A DNA stretch of 64,000 nucleotides from Drosophila persimilis. Lineage: Eukaryota > Arthropoda > Insecta > Diptera > Drosophilidae. This document shows, piece by piece, positions 13,186 through 25,060 of this stretch. The notes beneath the pieces are model-generated. The model saw nothing but the letters and a program-made list of their open reading frames with translations, was not told the origin of the DNA and did not search any database. The stretch lies in contig NW_020825298.1 of NCBI RefSeq assembly GCF_003286085.1, positions 7,936,001 through 8,000,000 of the forward strand, in the 5' to 3' direction. Both the position numbers and the translations under genes were made by a program. The number at the start of each line of letters is the position of its first letter. The stretch's first letter is position 1.

Positions 13186-16100
13186 CGCTTTATACGCTCT
13201 TATTTATTATTCATTTGAGAGCCGTTCATAATTTCGAGAGCACTGAACTTTTGTGCCACATTTTAATGTACTTTTTTTTGCCACCTTCCTTTTTGGAACA
13301 CATTTCGAAAAGTAAAATCAATTTGTAAAATATTTTGCGAAATTCTCAGGACAAGATTGATGAGGTTTTGGGTGGGGTTGGGTGTGCTTTGTGTGTGTGC
13401 GTGTGTGTGTGCGTGTTCCCATTCATGTGGCCTGCACTGTGGCAACGACAGATTTTGGGGTCTGGGGATTGATTGTCGCAGCAGCTCTAGCAGGAGGCGG
13501 CCCTAATGGCGATGTCTGCTTTGACTCTGACTCCGACTCCCACTCCGACATCCTGGTAGCATCATCGATGAGAGCGAGAGCGAGAGAGTGACAAAGACTA
13601 ACGCTTTCTCGTCACACACTTTGACACATTGTTAGTCAAACAAAAGATTTTGCATGCTAATTCGATTCTCCGGTCCAACACAAACACCCACACCACACAC
13701 ACGAATGAATGTGCAAGCCCAAATCCGAATCTGGGCTAAGACCCATTTCTTTCTTGTGTTTTATTTCGGTCGGAAGCCCAGAAGCCAATAATAAAATTGT
13801 TTATGTGGGTCCCCCTCCCTCTGGTCCGTCCTTTCGCTGATGTTGATAAAGCAAGACCCCCAAAGGCACAGGCCGCACGAGACAGGAAATTTGTTGGAAA
13901 AACTCTCTCTCTCTCCCGTCGCCGGCGACGGCTTGTAATTTTCATTGTTTTTAGGCCGTGCCAAGACGAGACGAGACGATGCTTGACTTCCGCCCTTCCT
14001 TTCCCTTCCGTTCCATTCCGTTCTGTCCCTTTTTTCCATATACAACTTTATATACACGGAAGTGTCATTTTTCAGCTAAGAAGGGCTTAACTTTTTCCTT
14101 TATGATGCGTTGAGGCTCACGCCTCAGAGCCAGGAAGCCCCAAGCCCCCCTCCCTGCTCTCGAGGGCGGTTAATTTTTGAGGTCTTCGCAAGGTTAGCAT
14201 TAAAAATGTATATCGAAAATAATATGGAGAGTTTTACTTGCGAAAACCTAATTATGCTTGTGATAGGATTTTTGAGCAAGGGTTTCGTGCCTCGTTGGGC
14301 TTTCGATAAGGCTGAACACTTTCGAAGGGTTTCCGGGGGTCTGCGATTATTTATGGAGCATTGACCCTTTCGAATTGGCCGGCTTAATGGGGGACACGTT
14401 TTAATTTCGTGTCTTTGGCTAAAACATAAATCCATTAGCCACTCGGCCAACTCTTTCATGAAAGGCGAACTCTACCTAAAATATCCATGTACAAAAGTTC
14501 CAGACAGGACACCAGCAGAAGTGGGCAAGAAATGGTCAAGTTGAAAACTTTTTATTTTGTATTTTGCCGAAATTTTGTCTGGCAAACTAAATGGAAAAAA
14601 AAAAGTATTAATATAAGAGTATATCCTTTTGCCGGCGGCTGCATTGAAAATGATTTTACCCTGGGGACCAAGCACACACACACAGTCCTCGCAAAAAGAC
14701 ATCAAAATTCGTATCCTTTTTCTGTAAAACTTGTGCATACACAACATACAAAATAAGTTAAGGCAAAGCCATCTCTCCCGACCTATTCGGTTGTAGTTGT
14801 GTTCCGACAAACAGTTTCGTTAGTGTTCGGATAGTTTTTCGTTGGAAAGTTCAAAGTTCTGACTCTTGTACTGGACTGTGTATAAGTGTTCTTTGGGGAC
14901 TTTTTGATAACTCAAATGGGAATATGAATGCTGAATGGAAGGAAGATGTGTGTGGAAACTATATATGTATAAAACCAGTCGAAAGATACTCGGCCTCCCG
15001 GCCATAGATTCTTCTACAAAATCCCTTAAAATTGCCTTAAATTCTAGAGTTCATAACCTCTCTTGGGGTAATGGAATACCATTTCTGGACCAACCCCACA
15101 ATGCGACAAAGTTCTTGTCGTTTTATGATCTCTTTCGCTTCGCGCATTTTATTTAAGGGCGTTGATGCTGCTGCTCCTGTTGCCTCCTGTGGATGCCTCA
15201 GATTCTCCTGCTGGTCTCCTGTGGATGCCCCAGCAGCCACAGCTGCTTATTCAGTGGTGTTGTCGCATATTGTCGTGTGTTTATTACAATGCAAAGTGCA
15301 AAAAACTAAAATGTAGAGCCCCGAGGTAATATGATATCCATTATCATGCCAGTCGGAGGCAAGACAAACACCCCCCGCGAAAAGCGGGGCAAGCGCGTTG
15401 AAAAACGTCAGCGAGAAAAGTTTAAATAAATTTTATGTGGCTGAACCACAACTTGTTTTTTTTTTTGTAATCCTTTTTTTCGAGGCGCCGCCGCGTGGGT
15501 GATGTGGCATACATATGTATGTTTAATCAGCAGAGTAAGCCCGGAGAGTGACCCGGTATCCAGTTAAATCTCACCTTCTACCACGCCCACTCCTCCACCA
15601 TTGCCCTTTGTAAATAAAAGTTGGCCTTTTTTTGACACACCCACACGGAGGCAGCTGGGGCTTGTGTGTGTGTGTGTCTACAGTGCGTTTCACTGCTTTA
15701 GGACAGTACGGCTCAGCTGTGCTCTACTAAAACTAATTATAAAGGGACTAAAGGGATAAAAGGGCTCGTTAACACCTAAATAAATTCCACAAAAAGACAA
15801 AGACTGTAGTGCAAAGCTTGGGGCTATTCACTATACAAAAATGAGTAGATCTTTGGACCTGGGAATATCCCAGCAGCCAAAAGACAAGTTTGTCAGGCTC
15901 TCAATGAACCCATCAGTCGTGCCACTTAAACTAGATTGTCGGCATATGTGGCAGACCAATCAAATGCCACAACATAAACGATTTCAATTAATTCGTTGAA
16001 CAATTGGTTGGCTGTTCTGAACGACAGTACTGTCATAACTATTTATAGCTGGCAGCATTTCCGATTGGTATTGTCACAGCAATGTCTTGCAGTAACGAAA

Positions 16101-18741
16101 CGCAGTGTTTGAATTTCGACTGCGGCATAAAGTTGCAGTTGCTAAAGTCAATGACCAGTTAAGTCAACACTCCGCCGCGCTGTCAAGAGGAGGAGGCGGA
16201 GAAGCAAGAGGTGTGGTCATGAGATCGGGATTTGGGGCAAGAGTCTGGGACTGGACTGGACTGGACTGGACTGAGAACATATTGAAATCATCCTCATCAT
16301 CGCGTACGACACCCGCCTATGGCATTTACATTTTAATATTGCATTTTAAAGAACATAAAACTGCTGACGCGGCGCCCATTGAAATTGGTGTGTGTGTGTG
16401 TGCATTTCCCACCCGAAGGATATTATTGCTATGTGGGGGAGGGGGGCCCCTGGACCCTGGCCACAACAAAGGGAAGCGCCGCAAAATGCCGGGGAGAATC
16501 CATCCATAAGAATGAAAAAAAGATGGAGAAATATACTATATATATATTTTTTGCAATATTTTCGCTTGAGAGAGAGAGAGAGGCGAACGGATGGAGAGGA
16601 TATCGTTATGGATTGCTTGTTTGCTCCTTGCTTCTACGTACAACAATGTTGTTAAATTTTATGTTTCCACAGGTAATGCCACCACCCACCATCGGCCCAC
16701 CTCTTGCTACATCCTCCTTGAGCTGCAGCAAGGTTTTTTTTTGATTGATGTTCCATCCATTCGGTGGTCCTTCCTGGCATCCTGGCATCCTTTCTTCGTT
16801 TCTTCCTTTCTGGCTGCTGCCTTCCGCTTTCACTTCCCCTTCTTCTCACTTGCTTACAATCAATTTAAATGCGCCTCTGTGCATTGTAAAATTCTCTTTG
16901 GCTAAATCGTTATGTGCACAACCATAAAACGGGGATAACTGGGCCACACTGCCATTTTCCTACCACTTGCTGGATGTTGCCTGCCACAAGTTCCTCCTGC
17001 AAGTCTGATGCAAAATGATGCAAGTTTTCCTATGACTGTGACTGTGACTGTGCTTTCGCTTTTCGTTCGCTTTTCGTTGGCTTTTCGCCGGCTTTTCTTC
17101 CCCAGACCAGATCATTTATCATTTTTATAGCTCCTCAATGGAACATTGGACTAATCTAAATGATAGCATCGCCTCCTGCATCGCTTCTGCCAACGATAAA
17201 GACATAAATCAATCAAGTTTCGTTTAACTTCGACACAATCACAAACAGCCAGACCAGACACTTGATGTTTCATTGCAACTTCTTGAAATTGTCGACGCTC
17301 TCACGAAAATAATGATTGCAAAGGTCTTTACCGAATGGCTCCAGCTGAGAAATTCTTTGAAAAAAAAACCATGATTTGTGGAGCTTATGAATTCACAGAA
17401 AAGAGAGAAATCACTGGATAACTAACGCAATTTTGTTTTTTACCATTCCACTCTCTTTTTATGGCAGCTTTTAAGTAATGAAATTTCGCCCTGGAGCCCC
17501 ACAGAGTCTTCTGTTTCTCTCATATGTCCGGCACTAAAAGCATTTTCTACGAATTTTCTTTGATAGATTTTAAGAACTGGGACTGGGTTCTGGGAAAATG
17601 TGTGTCAAAATCAGATTTTATTTTATTTTCTTACTAAAAAACAGAATAATTTCAAGTATTTTTTTATATTTTTTGATATATTAAACTCTTAAATCAAACT
17701 ATTTATTCTCCAATATTAATGATTTTGTCCTCTTTTATCGTTAAAATATTATCGCCATAATACCCACGGCCACAAACAGTTTTATTCAAATAATAAAAAT
17801 AATTATGGAGATTGATGTAAATGCGAAAATGATTGGCAAATTTTATTTGGCTAAGAACCCATAATTTTCAAACATATTTTGACATTAATTTTGCATATTG
17901 GTTTGACTTTGATAAGGGTCCTTTATAAGAGCATCAGAGAGAGAGAGAGAGAGAGGGGGGGAGAGTTCCAGGGCAAAAGCGTGTTTTTAGATGGACTTTT
18001 TGTATACTTTAACTTTCAAACATATATGAAAAATTTAAACTACAAAAACCTCGAAATGGTAAACTTTTTTCCATCAAGGATATGTTTTGAAAATTGATTA
18101 AATTTAACTAAAAATTGCATTGACACTCGCCTGGCGGGCTCGACTGCACAAAATGTGCCCTAATTCTTATGCCAGAGTGACCGCAGAATTGCACTCATCT
18201 AATTCCATTTTTCACACTCCTCTGCAGTGTTCTCCCCTCCTATTTGTGGTGTGGTGTGGCCAGGTCTTGGTGTTGTGGCAGGAAATGGAATACACGCAAT
18301 TGAACAGCAAATTGAATTATGCATTGCATATGCTTCTTGTTTTGTGTGCGCCTGGGCGTAGGGTAAACAAATTGATTTTGATTTGATTTATTTACGAGAC
18401 CGAAGCTCACTCCCCACTCTAACCGCCCCGCCACCACTCTACCCCGTTTCTATTCCATTTCAGTTTTGGCTGCAAAAATGTTTGAGATGGCCCGAAATGG
18501 TTACAGTCGCCGCTACAGTCGGATGCTGGCTGTTGCCTAGAAATACGAAAGCCAGCAAAAGCCCCAAAAAACAGTACCGGAAAAACAAACCCGAAACCGA
18601 AACCGAGACCTCAGACTCGAAAATAATGTCCTGCTGCTACATGCATTGAAGTTGACATCACACACACACAGATACACACCCACACACACACACACAGAGC
18701 CAGTGAAAGCTTTTTGAGCAGAGCGGAGAGGAAGGAGTACA
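13186..18741. other. Non-coding region upstream of the transporter gene
   Basis: No gene is supported. Microsatellites include GT-rich sequence at 13,390-13,415, GA/CT runs at 17,936-17,956 and CA runs at 18,658-18,698. A TTTTTGAGCAG at 18,711-18,721 could be a 3' splice site for a 5' UTR intron of the transporter, or simply leader sequence. The promoter of the transporter gene presumably lies here, but I cannot point to a core promoter. Confidence 0.4.
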
Positions 18742-19819
18742 ATGGTCATCCAGTGCACATGTGATTGCAACTGCAGTGATAGTAGAGATAACCGGAGCCT
18801 CATCTCCTCGTGCCTCCCAGCAGCAGTAGCAGCAGCAGCAGCCACAGTGCCACCACGCCAGCAGCAACGAGGCGGCGGCACCGGCGGCAACCATCATCCA
18901 TTCGGTTCCTCAGCAGCCTCTGGTGGCGATGATATGGAGCATAGGATACCATACTATCGCCGCTTATCGAATACCTCATCAGCCCTGTACGGCAGCTGTC
19001 CCCAATTGCTGGCCACCAGCACCAGCACCAGCACCCTACCGCATCCCTGTCCCCATCATTCGTCCAGGCAGCTGGAGGACAGACAGTACTCGAGTCTGGT
19101 GAGACCCAAGCATAGGAGTCCCGTGCTGTGCAACAAATGTGCGCTGTGACGAAGATACAATCTGAGCTGTGAGCATCCGAAGCAGGGCCACAAGTCCGCA
19201 ACGAACGCACCGAAGGTTGGAGAGCACACGGAGGCAAAACCGAAACCGACACCGAAACCTGACCACGGTCCCCAGGACCCAGAACAGATACGGAACAAGG
19301 AGGCGACACACACACCCGCTCGATATTTGTGCACCGAGTGTCGCTTCAATAATCAGCCATTGGCCTGGTGGGTTTCATGTCCCAGGCTCTCGAATCTATC
19401 CAGTGAACAGCTCCAGGAGCTCCAGGAACAGCAAATAAAAATGCAGTCGTCGCACTGCCATGCTGGAGGCGGGGCAACACCCACGGCCACGGCCACAGCC
19501 ACAGCCGCCGCCCTGCCGCGCTTCCCCGTGCAAACGGCCAAGAGGCATTGTGACAATTTTGGCAGCTATGCCACATTGCCCACCATTGAACAGCAGCACC
19601 AGGGACAGCATCCTCAGCATCCTGTCGCCTGCAGTCGACATGGTGGCGGTGCCGTTGGCGTATTGCCTGCCCCACCGCCTCCACGCTGGTATGGTGGTGT
19701 GGCCGCTGCAAATCCCAATTTGAATGGCTGCTGTTATATGTACAATCCGCCTAGCACAAACCCTCATCACCAGCATCATCAGTATGCCCCACAATATTGC
19801 CTCTGCGATAATTGGTATC

Positions 19820-19850
<31 letters not shown>

Positions 19851-22800
19851 GCAGCAGGTGCACCATCATCAGGTGCAACAAAGAAGCAAACCGAATGGCG
19901 GCGGCTGCTACTTTGGTGAGTAATGAGGCCAACCCGGAGGCCTTTTAGTCCATCATTTAATCAGAGGTTCGATTGTTTTTCCGAATGTTTAGGCTATGAG
20001 GGCCACCACACCCATCCCCATCCCCATCCCCATCCCTCCATCCCCATGCATGCGCCGACGACACACTTGCCGGTGCCACCGCACATCACCGATGAGGAGG
20101 ATTCGGCCTTTCCGGCACTGGCCGATCGGGAGTTTCATATGCTGCATCGGAACATACCGGCATTGCGGCGCACGGGCGTGGACACCACACGCATCCGACA
20201 GGTGAGTCCGCCCCCAACCTGCTTGTCAAACTGTAATTGCCGGCAATTTACTACTGCTCTCTTTTTTCTGGGTTTTTTTTGCAGTACTTTTACCCCGATG
20301 GCGGCTGGGGCTGGATCATCTGTGGCGTCTCCTTTCTCGTTCACATCCTGACCACCGGACTGCAGCTCAGCTACGGCCTTCTGTTGTTCTACGCCGTACA
20401 ATATTTGCATAATACCAATGGCATAGGTAAGTCATGGCCTCCCACCAGAGGTCAGAGATCAGAGGCCAGGCATCGGCCGCCTTTATGAATTGTCTGTGCG
20501 ACATGGCCTAATCGGAGTGTGCAATCAGTGGCCATGTGGCAGAAGCCCACTGTTGTTGATTGTGGTATTTTCCTGGTTATTTTCTTGTTTTCCACACAAT
20601 TTTCCGGTATTCCTGGGCATTTTCTGGAGTTAGACTTTCGGCCCTCTCGGCCTGAATTGAGTAGCAATCAAAATGTTTGTGTGCACGAATCTACAGGGCA
20701 TATTGAAAATGCAAATGCTTTGAATAATATTCGATGTGGTGTGGTGTGGTGGGGTGTGCTGTCTTTGCCTCTGAATATTTGCTTGAATTTCATTTACATC
20801 CTGCTTTAAAGCCAAGTGTTGGACAAGGTGTAAGAACACTGTCAACAGTCAGTGCGAAACTACTCCGACGGCAAGCAATGCTGACAGTTTATGGAGCAGA
20901 AGTTCATCCTTTCAACATAAATTTTCATGCCTTGCTGATGGAGTGCATGACATACAGTGGGAACAGTGTTTATGGCTTGCACTTCCATTAGTGTTTGCAA
21001 TGATATATCATCTTATTCTCGGTCCTGAGTAGGCAATGTGGATATATACATGTTTTCTGTGGTGGCACAGGTTTCGAATGGGGCATTAAAGACTGACAAA
21101 ATGTACGAAAAATCAGTTCAATTAACGGTATTACATATGTACATACCTTTGTAATCGCATTGCACGCCTCTCTAACAAAAGGTTTCCTTGTCACTCTAAT
21201 TACATTAAGCACATCCCATCCCAAACAGTAATTAAAAGCTTAAAATCAATTTGAAACCACAGTTTTCACACTCTTAAATGGTTTGAATTGGTGCTCTTCA
21301 CAGGGGCCCTTAACTTTTGAAATATTACAACTCAAAAGATTACTTTTCCAGCGGGGCAGGGCTCGGGCGGCCCTTCAAATGTGTTAATTCACCTCTGGTC
21401 AGCATCTCTGGAGAATGACCTTCGTCAAAGTTGACTTTTCTGCTGTAAAATATTATCACTCAAAAGCTTAATTTCCACGCTGTGCTCCTGCTCTTCCACA
21501 GAACTCCTGGGCGCCCTGAGCTGGTCAATTTCCATGCTGGCCACACCGTTTGTGGTGTCGCTCTGTCGAAAGCGCTCCATTCGGCTGCTCTCCATTGTGG
21601 GTGGCCTCGTGATGCCCCTGGGCATACTGTTCACCTCATTTGCCACGGAATTTGGACAGGTTGTTTTCAGTTATGGTGCGTATAAATAAATAACTTTTGG
21701 CCAGTGCCAGGCACGGCACAAAGGACCCAACTGATACTCGTGCTGCTAAATCCTCTGGCAGGCATCGTCTTTGGCATCGGTGTCGCCATGGTGCGTGAGG
21801 CATCCACCGTGATGCTCGGCAATTACTTTAAGCGTCGCCGTCAATTCGTCGAAATGGTGGCCATGTCCGGCGAGGGTGTGGGCATCGCATTGTTCTCCGT
21901 CATCCTGAAGGAGGGCGTGGGCAAGGCCGGCTGGCGCCTGGGCCTGCAGATTGTGGCCGCCCTGACGGCCCTCAGCTTTTTCATGGGCCTCATGTATCGA
22001 CCGGCCTCCCTCTACCATCCCCAGCGACGGGCCATCCAGCACTTGAAGAATCAGCGCAAAAAGGTAAACGCCATGGATACAATAAGTTCTCTCCATCAAA
22101 TCAATTTTCCACCACTTCAGATGAGGGAAAAGAAACCGATTTTGAGCCAGGAAGTGGAGTCCCCGACGAGATATCTTTTTTTGGACATATCATCACTGAA
22201 ATCGGTGACAGTTAAAATCTTATTAATGACCTCCAGTGTGGCCTCCTTTGGCATTTACACACCCATGTTCCTAATGGTAAGCGGTGCTCCCTGTTATTGG
22301 GGATATAATTGCTAAATCATCTCTTTACAGGCTCTCAATGCCGCCAAGGAGGGCTCGGATGTCCAGGAATTGGTTTTGTTGCAGACTTTTCTTGGCATTT
22401 CCATGGCCCTGGGTGTGGTTATAGCTGGGGCCCTGCTGCGTCGCGTCTTTGTGATCAGACACTTTGTAATTAACACGAAAATTGTCACCCAGGTGCGTTT
22501 TATACGTAGTCTGGCGGGGAAATCCTTAATCTTGGTTTGTCTTTCCTTTCCATAGCTCTTCATATCAATTGTGGCCCTGGCCATACTCTTTCTATCCTTC
22601 GTGATGGGCTATAAGGGCCTGTGCATCCTTAGCTGGTTATATGGCATAGGTCTGGGTGGCTTTCAGTATTCCTTGAAGATTTTGGCACTGGAACGAATAA
22701 AACTAAAGCATTTCTCCAAGGCTTGGGGTGAGTACAAGACTGCAGTGAGCCCCTTCCATTTCCATTGGTTATACGATTCGCTTTCAGGTTTCATTCGAGG

Positions 22801-23205
22801 CGTTGAATCGGTTCCGGTTCTGATCAGTGTGCCACTGACTTCCTTCCTCAACGATTACTCCCTGAAATACGGTCGTGCTGGCTACTATATTTGCTCCGCT
22901 GCCGCTGCCATCTCTGGCATCATAATCTTCTTTATCAGTGAACCGCAGCACCAGCAGAACCAGCAGCAGCAGCACCACCATCACCAGCACCAGCATCGCG
23001 GCGGACAGCCGCATTTGAATGGACACCTGCCCACGCCCATGCTGATGCGGCACTCTTCGGCGAGGCAGCATCGGCCCCCACACATGCACATGGACTATGG
23101 CTACGGGGAGTATCCGGCCCCTGATCTCCTCAGTCGCAGCTGCATTAGTCTCAATCAAATGGATCCGTATCTGCAGACCAGCGCCAACTATTGCCAACGT
23201 CACAT

Positions 23206-23236
<31 letters not shown>

Positions 23237-24642
23237 CACCATCACTCCCATTCCCACTTACATGCCCTTGGCCCACCTCAGCAGCATCCACAGCAGTTGG
23301 CGTGCCACAATCTGGACATGCAGCAGGTGCGCGGCGGCGCCTATCAGGCGGGGCAGGGCAGCATTGGGGCCCGCATGGGCAAGCGTCTGCAGCGCAGCCT
23401 GTCCTTCATTCAGCAGCACAACTGCTGCGATGGCCTCTACTGCAGCTTCCACAGCACCTACGAGCTGGGCTGCCACAAGAGCAACAAGTAAGTACACACA
23501 TTACTACTACTACGACGCGCACCAGTAGTCTGACGAATGGGCTCCCTAATCGGTCCCGTCCCGGCCACTGGAGAGCAATGAGCATCGCCTCCCATGCATT
23601 GAGTGGTCGTTGCTTGCCGGGTCGTGCCTTGCACAGAGTCGGTGGGCACTGGGTCTTAGCTCTGTTTGTCTGTTGGCGAAGCACACACATATATTGGTGG
23701 GTAGGTAGTGGAATGGTAAATCAAAGTGCACATTAAGCTGGTGGGGAAACGTTTTAAGTACATGATATCCATCCATCCACCGCTGGCCATTAGATACGGG
23801 CAAAGGAGTTGTAGGAAAAGGAATTTAGTCCGTCCAAAGAGTCCAATGGGGACTCTATTCAGAAACTTTACCGATTAATGATCGATAAACAGATTACCAA
23901 ACTTTGGACCTACAAAAGTCTACCAGTTCGACCTCTTGAAATAATCGATACTCCATGGGTGGAGTATGTGGGCATCCAATGCCGATTCGAAACGAAATGA
24001 AACGAAACAATCAAAAACCAATTAAAAGATTTCCCGTTGAGCAAGACAATCGAGAGCAATCAGGGCCATAGAGAAACCATAGAGAAACAGAATCAATTTA
24101 GCAACGGCTTCGTGGCCTTATGAGGCACAAACCAAGCCAAGAGCCCGCCCTCGATGGAGGGACGGCCCGCTGTGTGTTGACACTTTGCCTAAAACCTTCA
24201 AATTGCTTCGCTTCCATTTTCCAGATCCCAGGACAGGCAGGCATTGATATGCACCTGCAGTCCCAGCACCACCACCACCACAGCCACCACCTATGGAGGA
24301 GGACACATGGCTGGAGCGAGCTCCACTCGCAGCCGCAGCGTTCCAGAGGGTCTATCGACCATGTCGCAGCAGTGTAACTGCCGGCATGGCCAGGCGGCCA
24401 CTGGATCAGGTTCGGGTCCAGGTCCCACCCGTGAGTTCATCTACGTGCCGCATGCCTATGCCTCGCTTCAGAGAACGCCACATCGTCATAGCCAAGGAGC
24501 GGGTGGCGGAGCCAGTGCCGGAGCTGGCGGAGGAGGATGCCAGACGTTGCGAAACAATCCACAATGCCGTCTGAAGCGTTCCCAGTCCCTGTGTCGACCC
24601 GGAACCGTGCAGTTTGTGGAGCAAATCACCACCTCGGTGTAG
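18742..24642 (+). CDS. Monocarboxylate-transporter-like MFS protein (SLC16 family), ten exons, in-frame UGA in exon 1
   Basis: Exons: 18742-19915, 19993-20201, 20285-20426, 21502-21675, 21762-22063, 22121-22276, 22331-22492, 22556-22727, 22788-23487, 24225-24642. All have GT-AG borders and agreeing phases. The full frame is 1,203 codons including an in-frame TGA (codon 136). The core carries the MCT signature DGGWGW (about residues 466-471) at the start of TM1, followed by further hydrophobic segments through exon 9 (GYYICSAAAAISGIIIFFI). The N-terminal extension (about 460 residues) and C-tail (about 310) are Gln/His/Cys-rich with poly-Q and poly-H. Such proteins carry monocarboxylates or related solutes across the plasma membrane; the substrate here is unknown. 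An in-frame TGA at 18715 precedes the ATG. From memory CG10019 is the MCT-like gene near bowl in D. melanogaster; orthology is inference. Confidence 0.88.
19147..19149 (+). other. In-frame UGA (context UGA-C), candidate stop-codon readthrough
   Basis: The transporter frame opened at 18742 meets TGA at codon 136, in the context CTG TGA CGA. The same frame is then open from 19150 to the splice donor at 19915. UGA followed by C is the leakiest context known in Drosophila readthrough genes. Termination would give a 135-residue product, and readthrough the full transporter. Alternatives: a 177-nt in-frame intron (GTGAGA at 19099 to CAG at 19275) that removes the stop, or initiation at the downstream ATG 19441. 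Confidence 0.6.
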
Positions 24643-25060
24643 GATGCTACCCAATTGGGTACCATAAAACTTATTTTTTGGTATTATAGTCCAACCCAGA
24701 CACCACATACATGTTACGTGAATCGAATTCAGAATTTGTCAGATCTCTTCTAGTCTTTTGTCGTATGTAGCTCTATTAGAAATGTAAACTAATACTCCTC
24801 TCCAGCTGGGAGCTCAAAGGGGAATGTGGAAGAACCCACTGCCCCCCTCCCACCCTACACACACACCTTAAACAAAGAAAAGCAACTCAATGAATTTTCC
24901 ATATATATATATATATAAATCCCATATAAAAACCCACACACAACACACACATTCATTAAACTAGGATGAAAATTTTTACTCATTAGCATATGAATATATT
25001 ATAGAGATTACAGACAGACGGAAAAGCTTTATCGGGTGTCTCAAGCAGCAAGAATAAACG
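24643..25060 (+). other. Probable 3' UTR of the transporter gene
   Basis: Non-coding AT-rich sequence follows the TAG at 24,642. An AATAAA hexamer at 25,053-25,058 is a reasonable polyadenylation signal. The segment includes a (TA)n tract at about 24,901-24,917. Confidence 0.45.
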
